Assembly (NCBI GenBank): GCA_029937635.1
Contig: JAPYPM010000059.1
Location: 1 to 11,526 of the forward strand
DNA from: Nitrospinaceae bacterium
GTDB taxonomy: Bacteria; Nitrospinota; Nitrospinia; Nitrospinales; VA-1
DNA length: 11,526 nucleotides
Direction: 5' to 3'
The notes under the pieces are model-generated. The model worked only from the letters and a program-made list of their open reading frames with translations, ran no database searches and was not told the DNA's origin. Positions within the stretch are counted from its first letter, which is position 1; every line of letters begins with the position of its first letter. This document shows, piece after piece, positions 1 through 6,809 of this stretch. Made by a program: the position numbers and the translations under genes.

Positions 1-695
1 CCTTTATCACTTCCCATATTAAAGCAACCGCCTTCTACTAAAACCATTTCAACCTTTGTTGCAGCACCAGAAGCATCTATAAGTTTAGATTGTATTTTCG
101 AATAAAGTTCTTGAACTCTTTCATAGTCTAGGCGTGGAACACCAACGTACTCGATTATAACTTCACTTTTGGGGACCAGTTTCATTTTCCCAGAGGCTAA
201 AAAAAACAGACGATAATGAGGGATACTAGCTTTAACTTTATTATCAACGTAGTTCCTCATGTTCGTCTTCCCAGAGTCGGCGGCAACTACTGTCTCGTCA
301 ACTAATTCTGCCATATGATAAGGAGTACGTGTTTTAGGAGAAGTCACCCCTGCCAAAATATCTGACTGACCCACCACAAAAACTTTCACTTTTTTTTGCA
401 GAATAACCTTACGCGAAAGAATTTTTTCAGCTAAAGGTTTTGCCTCTGCATATTTCCCGAGTTTAACCTTAACTTCAATTAGAGATTTTAATATACGATA
501 GTTCTTCGGCTCTTTTACTAATGCTTCTGTAAAGGCTTTCTCTGCTAATGGATAATCCTTCATTACACGATGATTATCCCCCTGCGCAAGCAACTCTGAC
601 ACATTAGCTAAAACTTGGCCCGAAGAAACAACTAAACTTAAAGAAACAACATAAGCTGATAGTAGAAACTTAAAATCATGCTGAACTACCGTCAT
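1..695 (-). CDS. Secreted TPR protein with C-terminal FGE-sulfatase-type domain (partial, 3' end outside window)
   Basis: Only the first 231 codons are present; the frame stays open to the window edge. Residues 8-30 form a hydrophobic signal peptide with a likely cleavage after VLA (Ala30), so the product should act in the periplasm or outside the cell. Residues about 33-95 look like TPR helices (DYPLAEKAFTEALVKEP, then KLGKYAEAKPLAEKIL). Residues 96-214 are a mixed segment I do not recognise. From residue 215 the sequence VEMVLVEGGCFNMGSDK is the typical opening of the FGE-sulfatase / SUMF1 fold. Known members oxidise a cysteine to formylglycine or have non-enzymatic roles; the C-terminal cysteines that would decide this lie outside the window, so activity cannot be called. 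The start is well supported: AAAGGAGT lies 7 bases before the ATG. A sigma70-like promoter at 738-766 may serve it separately from the genes upstream. Confidence 0.85.
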   Translation of the reverse strand, partial: MTVVQHDFKFLLSAYVVSLSLVVSSGQVLANVSELLAQGDNHRVMKDYPLAEKAFTEALVKEPKNYRILKSLIEVKVKLGKYAEAKPLAEKILSRKVILQKKVKVFVVGQSDILAGVTSPKTRTPYHMAELVDETVVAADSGKTNMRNYVDNKVKASIPHYRLFFLASGKMKLVPKSEVIIEYVGVPRLDYERVQELYSKIQSKLIDASGAATKVEMVLVEGGCFNMGSDK

Positions 696-737
696 GTGGC
701 GACTCCTTTATTGGTCTATTTTTGAATTTTTTTAATT

Positions 738-766
738 ATGATAGGATATAAATAGGAGTTAAACAA
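738..766 (-). promoter_or_regulatory. Putative sigma70 promoter for the FGE-like gene
   Basis: On the minus strand, TTGTTT (766-761) and TATCAT (743-738) are separated by 17 bases. The -10 matches 5 of 6 consensus bases and the -35 only 3 of 6. The predicted start near 731 gives a leader of about 36 bases that contains the strong AAAGGAGT ribosome site. Background AT richness makes chance matches common, so this is a moderate call. Confidence 0.4.
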
Positions 767-804
767 GAACACAAAACCGCATGTAATAAAAAATTTTTAA
801 TCCT

Positions 805-969
805 TTAATACTTGCTATTTTTTTTTACTTCTTCCTCAGGAGAGGCTTTCGAAGGTTTAACTTTGCCAGGATGGCTAATTTTTTGTTTTTTAAGCTTGTT
901 CCAATCGGAACTCGCATCTTTTTGAACCTTAAACTTATCCCGTTTAGCAAAATAGTCAATTTCATCCAT
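805..969 (-). CDS. Small lysine-rich protein of unknown function (54 aa)
   Basis: ATG at 969-967 and TAA at 807-805 encode 54 residues, starting MDEIDYFAKRDKFK and ending EEEVKKNSKY. It has 14 lysines and 1 arginine against 9 acidic residues, a single Trp (W23), a Pro/Lys-rich middle (SHPGKVKPSKASP), no cysteine, and no signal peptide or membrane segment, so it should be cytoplasmic and largely disordered. The start lies 5 bases after the stop of the 750-residue membrane protein, with CGGGAT about 10 bases upstream inside that gene's last codons, which suggests translational coupling. I recognise no family. The coupled position is the main support that it is a gene; a chance short frame remains possible. 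Confidence 0.55.
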   Translation of the reverse strand: MDEIDYFAKRDKFKVQKDASSDWNKLKKQKISHPGKVKPSKASPEEEVKKNSKY

Positions 970-974
970 TACAT

Positions 975-3227
975 CTAATCCCGAATATTTTTTTTGTCAC
1001 TGTTTTTTAGAAGAGGGTTTTGTAAAATTTTATGCAAGCTCTCCGTCAACGAATTTCTCAATCCCAATTGAACAGCTTTTGCTAAATGCTCTTTTGCTTT
1101 ACTACCTTGGTTCATCATAGCATACAACATGGCTAAGTTTGCATGCCCTTGCGCAAATTTTGGGTTAACTATTACTGCTAATAACAACATATCGCGTGCT
1201 TTTTTTGGCTTCTTTTGATTGAGAAAAATTTGAGCTAATGAATTATAGGTGCTGTGATTATTTGGAGATTGACGAATAGCAGCGCGAAAAAAAACTTCTG
1301 CTTTATTAACTTCCCCTAAAGCTAAAAGAGTTGTTCCATAATTTACCAGTAGAGATGAGTGGTCCGGATAAATCTCAAGTGCTTTTGCAAACTCTTTTTC
1401 GGCTTGTTTTAATTTATTCTGTCTTCCAAAAACAATCCCTTTCTTGAAATATGGTGTCCACAAAGTAGGCATTAGATCTGCTGCTTGGCCAAATGAAACC
1501 TGGGCAGATTCAAAGTTTCCCTTAGCAAGGTATGAATCCCCAGTAGAAAGAAGTTGTTTATACGTTGCCCGTTTTTCTATTTCCTGAACAGTTTTATCCG
1601 GAGCAGCAACTACAACAACCCCAACCAACAATAGGTTCAATAGAACCCCTGTTATAATAATATTTTTTGGATGTAATATTTTTTTTAGGACAGATGTATT
1701 TTGAATAGGGCTCCTAAATAAATATAAGACACCTATCACGCAAACAAACTGTGCTAAAGGAAATACTAATAAATACATACTGTCTAAATAGTTCCACTCC
1801 GCATGTTCAAAACTCATTAACCGAAAAAAATTACTTGAACGTAACAAAAGTAACGGGTGGTTGAAAAAAACCTGAAACGATCCCGATATTGCCTCGACAG
1901 AAAAATTCGGATGGTTATATGGAAGGACCACCTTATACTGAATAATCATTAAATATTGACTCATCACACATACCACAATGAAACCTATAGTCGCATAACG
2001 CATCATTTTATTACTACTACATCTGTGCAAAAGATTAGCTAGTCCGATGGTAAATAAACCTGCTGCTGCTATAAAATAGCGATTGCCGTAGGCATCTGAC
2101 TCCACAAATGACAGCATTACCACTATCAAGGAAACTATCGAAACTAAGGACGCAAAACGTATACTTCTAGAAACTGGACCAGAGATAAAAAGTCCAATAA
2201 AACCAGCGAACCATAAAGGCGTAGCAACTGCCAATCCCCATTGTGCGCTAAAAAAAAGATCGTAAATCTTACTGCCGAACATCACAGATGAGGTTGATGT
2301 TTCAATTACTTGACTCTGAAGTGTATCTATTAGATAGGGGGAAATAATGAACCCGTTCAATTGATTCCATGCAATAAATTGGGGTAATAAAAATACAAAG
2401 AACATAGCTATAAAACAAAGAACTTTCAGCCCAGCTTCCTTTATCTTGGCAGAATTCAAAGAGCCTTCCCCTACAATCCATAAGAAGACAACATCGACGA
2501 TATAAAGTACGCCGTAGTTCGCATTTATTAAACGAACCAAACACAGTAATCCTAGGCACGCTCCTATAACAGCATGATGAGATTTATTATTTGATTTGCG
2601 ATAGCAAAGCCATACCAGGACAAATAAAGCAGCAAGAAAAAACTCAGTAGTATGTGCCATTCGCTGACGAATGAAGGTGTAATACAATAATGGCGACGCC
2701 ATCCACAACGATACTGTTGCGATGACTGCAATCCTTTCGTTAACAATTTTATTAAGAACCCGACACATGATCATTAGACCGGCAAATAAGTATGTTGCCG
2801 AAGCAACAGCAGTGGCTATAAAATAAGGTGCTGAATAACCATCGGCCTTAATTGGATACCCTAAGGTGCTATAAAACAAAGCAAGAACATGACCTAATAT
2901 AAAAAAGGGTAAATATAAAACTGCCTGGCCTAGCTGCCAATTACTGAAAACGTATCCGGTTGAGTTAAAACGATTGATATGAGCATAATAACGTTCGTTT
3001 ATAAAATCGATATCCCCATCAAAAAATATTGAACGCAAATAGGAGTAATAGCCTGTATCGTCTCCACCATCGACTGTTTTTACTGAGTAGTATCCAGTAT
3101 GTGTGAGTGGTGGAATCCAATCGTTAAAAAGCCCAAGTGGAGTCAACAGAAGAAATAAGAGATAAAAAAATCCACCTATTAAAATAAACTTTTTGGTAGA
3201 CAGAAATGTTACAGAATCTTGAGGCAT
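975..3227 (-). CDS. GT-C-type polytopic membrane glycosyltransferase-like protein with C-terminal TPR domain
   Basis: A 750-residue protein in two parts. Residues about 12-541 contain roughly a dozen hydrophobic spans. The first extracytoplasmic loop carries GGDDTGYYSYLRS with Asp56-Asp57, the position where GT-C enzymes (ArnT, PMT, STT3 type) keep catalytic acidic residues, so the likely role is transfer of a sugar from a polyprenyl-phosphate donor at the periplasmic face. After the last span (about 521-541) residues 549-725 hold about five TPR units (GNFESAQVSFGQAADLMP, KLKQAEKEFAKALEIYP, EVNKAEVFFRAAIRQSP and others), suited to binding a protein partner or acceptor. The ATG is the first after an in-frame TAA 18 bases upstream, so the start is fixed although no clear Shine-Dalgarno is seen. 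It follows the epimerase by 138 bases and is coupled to the 54-residue gene. Acceptor and donor cannot be read from sequence; a flippase or ligase-like role is an alternative. Confidence 0.8.
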   Translation of the reverse strand: MPQDSVTFLSTKKFILIGGFFYLLFLLLTPLGLFNDWIPPLTHTGYYSVKTVDGGDDTGYYSYLRSIFFDGDIDFINERYYAHINRFNSTGYVFSNWQLGQAVLYLPFFILGHVLALFYSTLGYPIKADGYSAPYFIATAVASATYLFAGLMIMCRVLNKIVNERIAVIATVSLWMASPLLYYTFIRQRMAHTTEFFLAALFVLVWLCYRKSNNKSHHAVIGACLGLLCLVRLINANYGVLYIVDVVFLWIVGEGSLNSAKIKEAGLKVLCFIAMFFVFLLPQFIAWNQLNGFIISPYLIDTLQSQVIETSTSSVMFGSKIYDLFFSAQWGLAVATPLWFAGFIGLFISGPVSRSIRFASLVSIVSLIVVMLSFVESDAYGNRYFIAAAGLFTIGLANLLHRCSSNKMMRYATIGFIVVCVMSQYLMIIQYKVVLPYNHPNFSVEAISGSFQVFFNHPLLLLRSSNFFRLMSFEHAEWNYLDSMYLLVFPLAQFVCVIGVLYLFRSPIQNTSVLKKILHPKNIIITGVLLNLLLVGVVVVAAPDKTVQEIEKRATYKQLLSTGDSYLAKGNFESAQVSFGQAADLMPTLWTPYFKKGIVFGRQNKLKQAEKEFAKALEIYPDHSSLLVNYGTTLLALGEVNKAEVFFRAAIRQSPNNHSTYNSLAQIFLNQKKPKKARDMLLLAVIVNPKFAQGHANLAMLYAMMNQGSKAKEHLAKAVQLGLRNSLTESLHKILQNPLLKNSDKKNIRD

Positions 3228-3271
3228 TGAGTCTATATGATGAAATTATTATGTTTTTTCTAACACTAAGG

Positions 3272-3288
3272 AGTAAGTCTTGTGCCAA
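3272..3288 (-). promoter_or_regulatory. Sigma54-like -24/-12 element ahead of the GT-C/TPR gene
   Basis: The minus strand reads TTGGCACAAGACTTACT. The -24 half TTGGCAC matches the RpoN consensus exactly and the spacing to the -12 half is right, but that half is TTAC rather than TTGC. The implied start near 3262 would leave a leader of about 35 bases before the ATG at 3227. Single site with a -12 mismatch, so tentative. The rest of the 138-base gap 3228-3365 shows no strong terminator. Confidence 0.3.
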
Positions 3289-3365
3289 CTATCGCATAGA
3301 AAAGGCTGTCTAATTCAGTTGTGCAAAGTAAAATAGGTAGGGTCAAAGTGGATAGCTGTTATTTT

Positions 3366-4487
3366 TCATATGACCAGCCCCTTAGCCACAAGCTCTTTAT
3401 GTGCATCTTCTATTCGAGAAACTGCAGTCTGTTGATCACCCCATGCAACCAAATCTGTCAAACCTTCTTTAAGAGACACTTCAGGTTCGAATCCCAGAGC
3501 CCTAATCTTAGAAGTGTCAGCGTAGCAATGACGAATATCTCCATTTCTAAACTTTCCAATTACATTCGGACTTAGTGATTTTCCAAATATTCCAATGAGA
3601 ATTTTAGCAACTTCAAGAATTGAACCTGGTTTTCCTCGCCCGACATTAAACACCTGGTAGCTTGATTCTGAAGAATCTAGCAACATCAGTTTAGCCCTCA
3701 CCAAATCTTTTACATGAATAAAGTCACGTTGCTGGTGCCCGTCTTCATAAATTAGAGGGGCCTTCCCATTTTTCACTGCCGAACAGAAAATAGCTGCCGC
3801 ACCAGTGTATGGGTTATTTAAGCTCTGCCTCGGGCCATAACAATTAAAATAACGACAAGCCACAGTTGGTATTTTATAGGCACCACCGATCATAAGAGAA
3901 TATACCTCCTGATCTTTTTTGCTTTGGGCATAGACAGAAGTGCAATGCATTTCTTTGTCTTCGTCAGTCGGAACTGGGGTTGCGAGTTCTCCACATGTTG
4001 GACAAAGCATTTCCCATTGCCCTGCCTGCATCTGTTCTATCGGTCTAGGTTTTGGGGAAATTTTACCGTGCTCACTACAAACATATCGACCCTCACCATA
4101 GTTACTCATTGAACTTGCAACCAAAACTTTTTCTACATTATTTTTAACATTAACCAAAATATCCCATAAAATACCTGTCCCGCCAACATTAGTAGAAATA
4201 TACTGGTCTATCGAGTACATCGATTGCCCTACCCCAACTTCTGCGGCATCATGAATTATGATATCTACCCCTTCAATAACTTTAAGCAAACTATCGCGAT
4301 CACGTATATCACCCTGAATAAACTCTGCGTCTTTATGAAGATAGAGAGGTTTTTTTGCTGATATACCATGCACCTGAGAATTTAGGTTGTCATAGACACG
4401 AACTGTATCCCCTCTTTCGATGAGGGCATCTACGGTATGAGATCCTATAAACCCCGCTCCACCTGTAACCAAAATTTTTTTACTCAT
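3366..4487 (-). CDS. NAD-dependent nucleotide-sugar epimerase, dTDP-L-rhamnose 4-epimerase-like, with zinc-ribbon-like insertion
   Basis: A 373-residue extended SDR protein. TGGAGFIG (residues 8-15) is the NAD-binding glycine motif, D60-I61 the adenine-contact pair, S125-S126 lies in the serine region, and Y186-x3-K190 (YAQSK) is the catalytic pair. The motifs QVHG, AAEVGVGQSMY, YGPRQSLNNPYTG and QQRDFIHVKD resemble the WbiB-type dTDP-L-rhamnose 4-epimerase group, which makes dTDP-6-deoxy-L-talose; this is recall of the family, not a search. Between the serine and the YxxxK sits an insertion with C137-x2-H140 and C162-x2-C165, with H181-C182 nearby, that looks like a structural metal site. 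The substrate guess agrees with the rfbB/rfbA genes at the right end. A UDP-sugar epimerase is the main alternative. The Shine-Dalgarno is weak, but the start places the beta strand correctly at residue 4. Confidence 0.88.
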   Translation of the reverse strand: MSKKILVTGGAGFIGSHTVDALIERGDTVRVYDNLNSQVHGISAKKPLYLHKDAEFIQGDIRDRDSLLKVIEGVDIIIHDAAEVGVGQSMYSIDQYISTNVGGTGILWDILVNVKNNVEKVLVASSMSNYGEGRYVCSEHGKISPKPRPIEQMQAGQWEMLCPTCGELATPVPTDEDKEMHCTSVYAQSKKDQEVYSLMIGGAYKIPTVACRYFNCYGPRQSLNNPYTGAAAIFCSAVKNGKAPLIYEDGHQQRDFIHVKDLVRAKLMLLDSSESSYQVFNVGRGKPGSILEVAKILIGIFGKSLSPNVIGKFRNGDIRHCYADTSKIRALGFEPEVSLKEGLTDLVAWGDQQTAVSRIEDAHKELVAKGLVI

Positions 4488-4854
4488 AATTTAAAGATGC
4501 ATTTATTTTAAGTTGAAAAGTTTTTAGCTAACTATATTGATTTACTGATCGTAGATCATATTGAAGAATAACCTTATAGCCAGCTAAAGTTGAGGACTTA
4601 TAATCTTTATTACAACGGCATTATCTAAAGATCACTTGAGTGTTTTACATACAAAGTAAGATTGGTCATCTAATCCAGTTTTAGTTTCCCCGTCTTTCGA
4701 ATATTAAAATATAATGGGAATCAAACTCATTACTTCTAGCCAAAAATAAGAAACTTTTTTAACAAGGCTTTCTTGAATTCATCATTAATATAAGTGATAA
4801 TCGTTCGGATACGGCCATTAAATTGAATTGGTTATCTCTCCGCATACTCACCAA
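4488..4854. other. Divergent intergenic region between the epimerase and GT2 operons
   Basis: About 367 bases with no supported gene; the longest frames from ATG are only about a dozen codons. It must carry promoters for both directions but none is convincing. TATAAT occurs on the plus strand at 4599-4604 and 4710-4715, neither with a recognisable -35 at 16-18 bases. On the minus strand TATAGT (4536-4531) likewise lacks a good -35. A 13-base palindrome lies at 4546-4558. No Shine-Dalgarno precedes the GT2 start. Confidence 0.6.
4546..4558. repeat. Short perfect inverted repeat, possible operator
   Basis: TGATC-GTA-GATCA, a 5-base inverted repeat with a 3-base centre, 59 bases upstream of the epimerase start and close to the -10-like TATAGT on the minus strand. 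Position and symmetry fit a regulator site; length alone does not exclude chance. Confidence 0.25.
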
Positions 4855-5715
4855 ATGGACCCCGTGGACTTATCCATAATCATAGTCAACTACCATCATA
4901 GCCACATATTGAGTGACTGTCTTGAATCTGTTCACAAAACAGTCGAAAAAATACAATTTGAGATCATTCTAGTTGACAATAGTTCTAAAGACGATGGTCT
5001 AAAATCCATTTTAAAACGTTACCCAAAAACTCAGTATATTAAAAATTCAAAAAATACGGGGTTCTCGAGAGCTAACAATCAAGGTGCTAAAATAGCAAGT
5101 GGTGACTTCCTGCTTTTTATTAACCCAGATACGATAATGATAGAAAAAGCTGTGGAATCAATGCTGAACCATATTAGATCGGATTCTTCCATTGGAGTTC
5201 TTGGTCCCAAGGTATTGAACTCAGACAAAACAATCCAGTATTCTTGTAGAAAATTCCCGACTATTTGGTCAGGTCTATTCAATAGATATTCCCTAGCGAC
5301 ACGATTTTTCCCGAATAACCGTCACTCAAGGGATTATTTAATGTTAGATTATGATCACAATTCTATTCGCTCGGTAGATTGGGTTTCCGGATGCTGCATG
5401 ATGATTTCTAAGTTAACTTTTAAAAAAATTAACGGATTTGATGAAAATTACTTTTTATTCATAGAAGATGTTGACCTATGTCAAGTCATGAAACAAAAAG
5501 GGCTCCGAGTTATTTATTTCCCCAATGCAAAAATTTTTCATAAAATTTCATCTAGTAATGCACGGTTAACTCCTCGACTAATTATTAAGCGCCATCAAGG
5601 GATGATTTACTACAACCAAAAATATCGCAAAGTAAATTTTATTATTCAGCATACGATTAACTCAATAATAATGGCTCGATGTCTTTTGCAAATCTTAATG
5701 AATATAGTTAAATGA
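4855..5715 (+). CDS. GT2 family glycosyltransferase, WbbL-type rhamnosyltransferase-like
   Basis: 286 residues from ATG 4855. The GT-A fold motifs appear in order: LSIIIVNYH (6-14), VDNSS with D41, NTGFSRANNQG (67-77), NPDT (90-93, the DxD-equivalent), DWVSGCCMMI (175-184) and FDENYFLFIEDVDLC (195-209, with E204-D205). This pattern is that of WbbL/RfbF rhamnosyltransferases, which add L-rhamnose from dTDP-Rha to lipid-linked GlcNAc at the cytoplasmic membrane face. The following WecA-like gene, overlapping by ATGA, would provide exactly that acceptor, and rfbB/rfbA the donor; the sugar remains an inference. A TTG start at 4828 would add nine residues (MVISPHTHQ), but ATG 4855 gives the usual short lead before the first beta strand. 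Neither start has a clear ribosome site. Confidence 0.88.
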   Translation: MDPVDLSIIIVNYHHSHILSDCLESVHKTVEKIQFEIILVDNSSKDDGLKSILKRYPKTQYIKNSKNTGFSRANNQGAKIASGDFLLFINPDTIMIEKAVESMLNHIRSDSSIGVLGPKVLNSDKTIQYSCRKFPTIWSGLFNRYSLATRFFPNNRHSRDYLMLDYDHNSIRSVDWVSGCCMMISKLTFKKINGFDENYFLFIEDVDLCQVMKQKGLRVIYFPNAKIFHKISSSNARLTPRLIIKRHQGMIYYNQKYRKVNFIIQHTINSIIMARCLLQILMNIVK

Positions 5716-6809
5716 CTATTGACAGCCCACCCATTCCAGGCCCAATCTTTTTTTTGGGTTATGGGGTTTCCCTATTATCAGCATTTATAATGACATTCAC
5801 TCTTATACTAATATTTAGTAGACTAAATATACTCGTTCGCCCACTTAATAAATTAATGATTGCTATGGGAAAACCTGTAATTCCCTTTGGTGGAATTCCT
5901 GTCATTCTTTCTTTTCTCTTTGTTCTTTGGTTGTTTTACTTTGCCGGTTGGATTAACCATGAAAACCTTCGTCTATTTCAAAAAATCACTTTAGGTGTAA
6001 CTATGATGATGGCTCTAGGTATTTATGATGATATCTACCAATGTCCTCCAAAGATAAAATTTCTTTGCCAAATAATAATAGCAGTCATTTTGTTTTTTGC
6101 TGGGTTCCAGATTGACCGAATAGGCAATGTCATAGAGCTAGGATCATTTTCAATTTTCCTTACAGTTTTTTGGATTGTAGGAATCACAAATTCTATTAAT
6201 CTAGTTGACGGAATAGATGGTTTAGCCAGTGGGTTAATTCTTCTATCATGTATAACATTAAGCTTTGTTTATCTGGAACGTGACATGGTAGAAGCCTCAT
6301 TTCTAACCGTAATTCTTACGGGAAGTGTTTTTGGTTTTTTTATTTTTAATTTTCCTCCGGCTAAAATCATCCTAGGGGATACAGGAAGCCTCTCACTAGG
6401 ACTTCTGATTTCTTTAATTACTCTTTTACCACTAAGCCAAAAATTTACAGATGAAATCTATTACCTTATTCCCATTATCACCCTATTAATTCCAATAATA
6501 GATACATCCTCTTCTTTTTTCAGAAGAGTCTTGAAGGGGACCAGTCCTTTTTCGAAAGACGCTAAACACTTGCACCATCGCTTAGCTAAACTTGGTTTTT
6601 CTCCGTCAAAAACTATTTACATTTTATTTATTATTTGTTTTTACTTTAACCTTACTGCTCTATTAACAGCACACAACATAGATCTAATCCCTAGATTCAT
6701 GCCCATCTATTTTATTTTTGTGATAATTAATGTTGGGATTTTTCTGTATTTTTTAAAACGATTAGAAAATAAAAAACAACAAAAATATCATGGAAATTTA
6801 TTTGAATAA
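5712..6809 (+). CDS. WecA/MraY-family undecaprenyl-phosphate HexNAc-1-phosphate transferase
   Basis: 365 residues, the usual length of WecA-type enzymes, with about ten or eleven membrane spans. All family signatures are present: FGGIPV (59-64), IYDDIYQ with D106-D107, the catalytic loop NSINLVDGIDGLASG (160-174, N163, D166, D169), GDTGSLSLG (222-230, D223), and the cytoplasmic HLHHRL (286-291), typical of sugar-1-phosphate transferases for GlcNAc and related sugars. It should form undecaprenyl-PP-HexNAc from the UDP-sugar, starting glycan assembly at the inner membrane. The ATG overlaps the GT2 stop (ATGA, 5712-5715), so translation is probably coupled; no separate Shine-Dalgarno is visible. 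MraY itself is unlikely given the context outside a cell-wall cluster. WecA, WbpL and TagO-like specificities cannot be separated by eye. Confidence 0.93.
   Translation: MTIDSPPIPGPIFFLGYGVSLLSAFIMTFTLILIFSRLNILVRPLNKLMIAMGKPVIPFGGIPVILSFLFVLWLFYFAGWINHENLRLFQKITLGVTMMMALGIYDDIYQCPPKIKFLCQIIIAVILFFAGFQIDRIGNVIELGSFSIFLTVFWIVGITNSINLVDGIDGLASGLILLSCITLSFVYLERDMVEASFLTVILTGSVFGFFIFNFPPAKIILGDTGSLSLGLLISLITLLPLSQKFTDEIYYLIPIITLLIPIIDTSSSFFRRVLKGTSPFSKDAKHLHHRLAKLGFSPSKTIYILFIICFYFNLTALLTAHNIDLIPRFMPIYFIFVIINVGIFLYFLKRLENKKQQKYHGNLFE

Noticed and set aside
2302..2746. Two minus-strand frames of 85 and 60 codons (2302-2559 and 2564-2746)
   Set aside because: They lie wholly inside the 750-residue membrane protein gene in another frame and show no family resemblance.
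3321..3575. Plus-strand frame of 84 codons
   Set aside because: Mostly antisense to the end of the epimerase; cysteine-rich nonsense composition and no ribosome site.
3924..4112. Plus-strand frame of 62 codons inside the epimerase
   Set aside because: Antisense shadow of a strongly supported gene.
4599..4604. Perfect TATAAT as a promoter -10
   Set aside because: No -35-like hexamer at 16-18 bases; expected by chance in such AT-rich DNA.
4828..4854. TTG start adding nine residues to the GT2
   Set aside because: ATG 4855 gives the normal family N terminus; the extension has no ribosome site or family support.
5079..5282. Minus-strand frame of 67 codons inside the GT2 gene
   Set aside because: Antisense shadow of a well-conserved glycosyltransferase.
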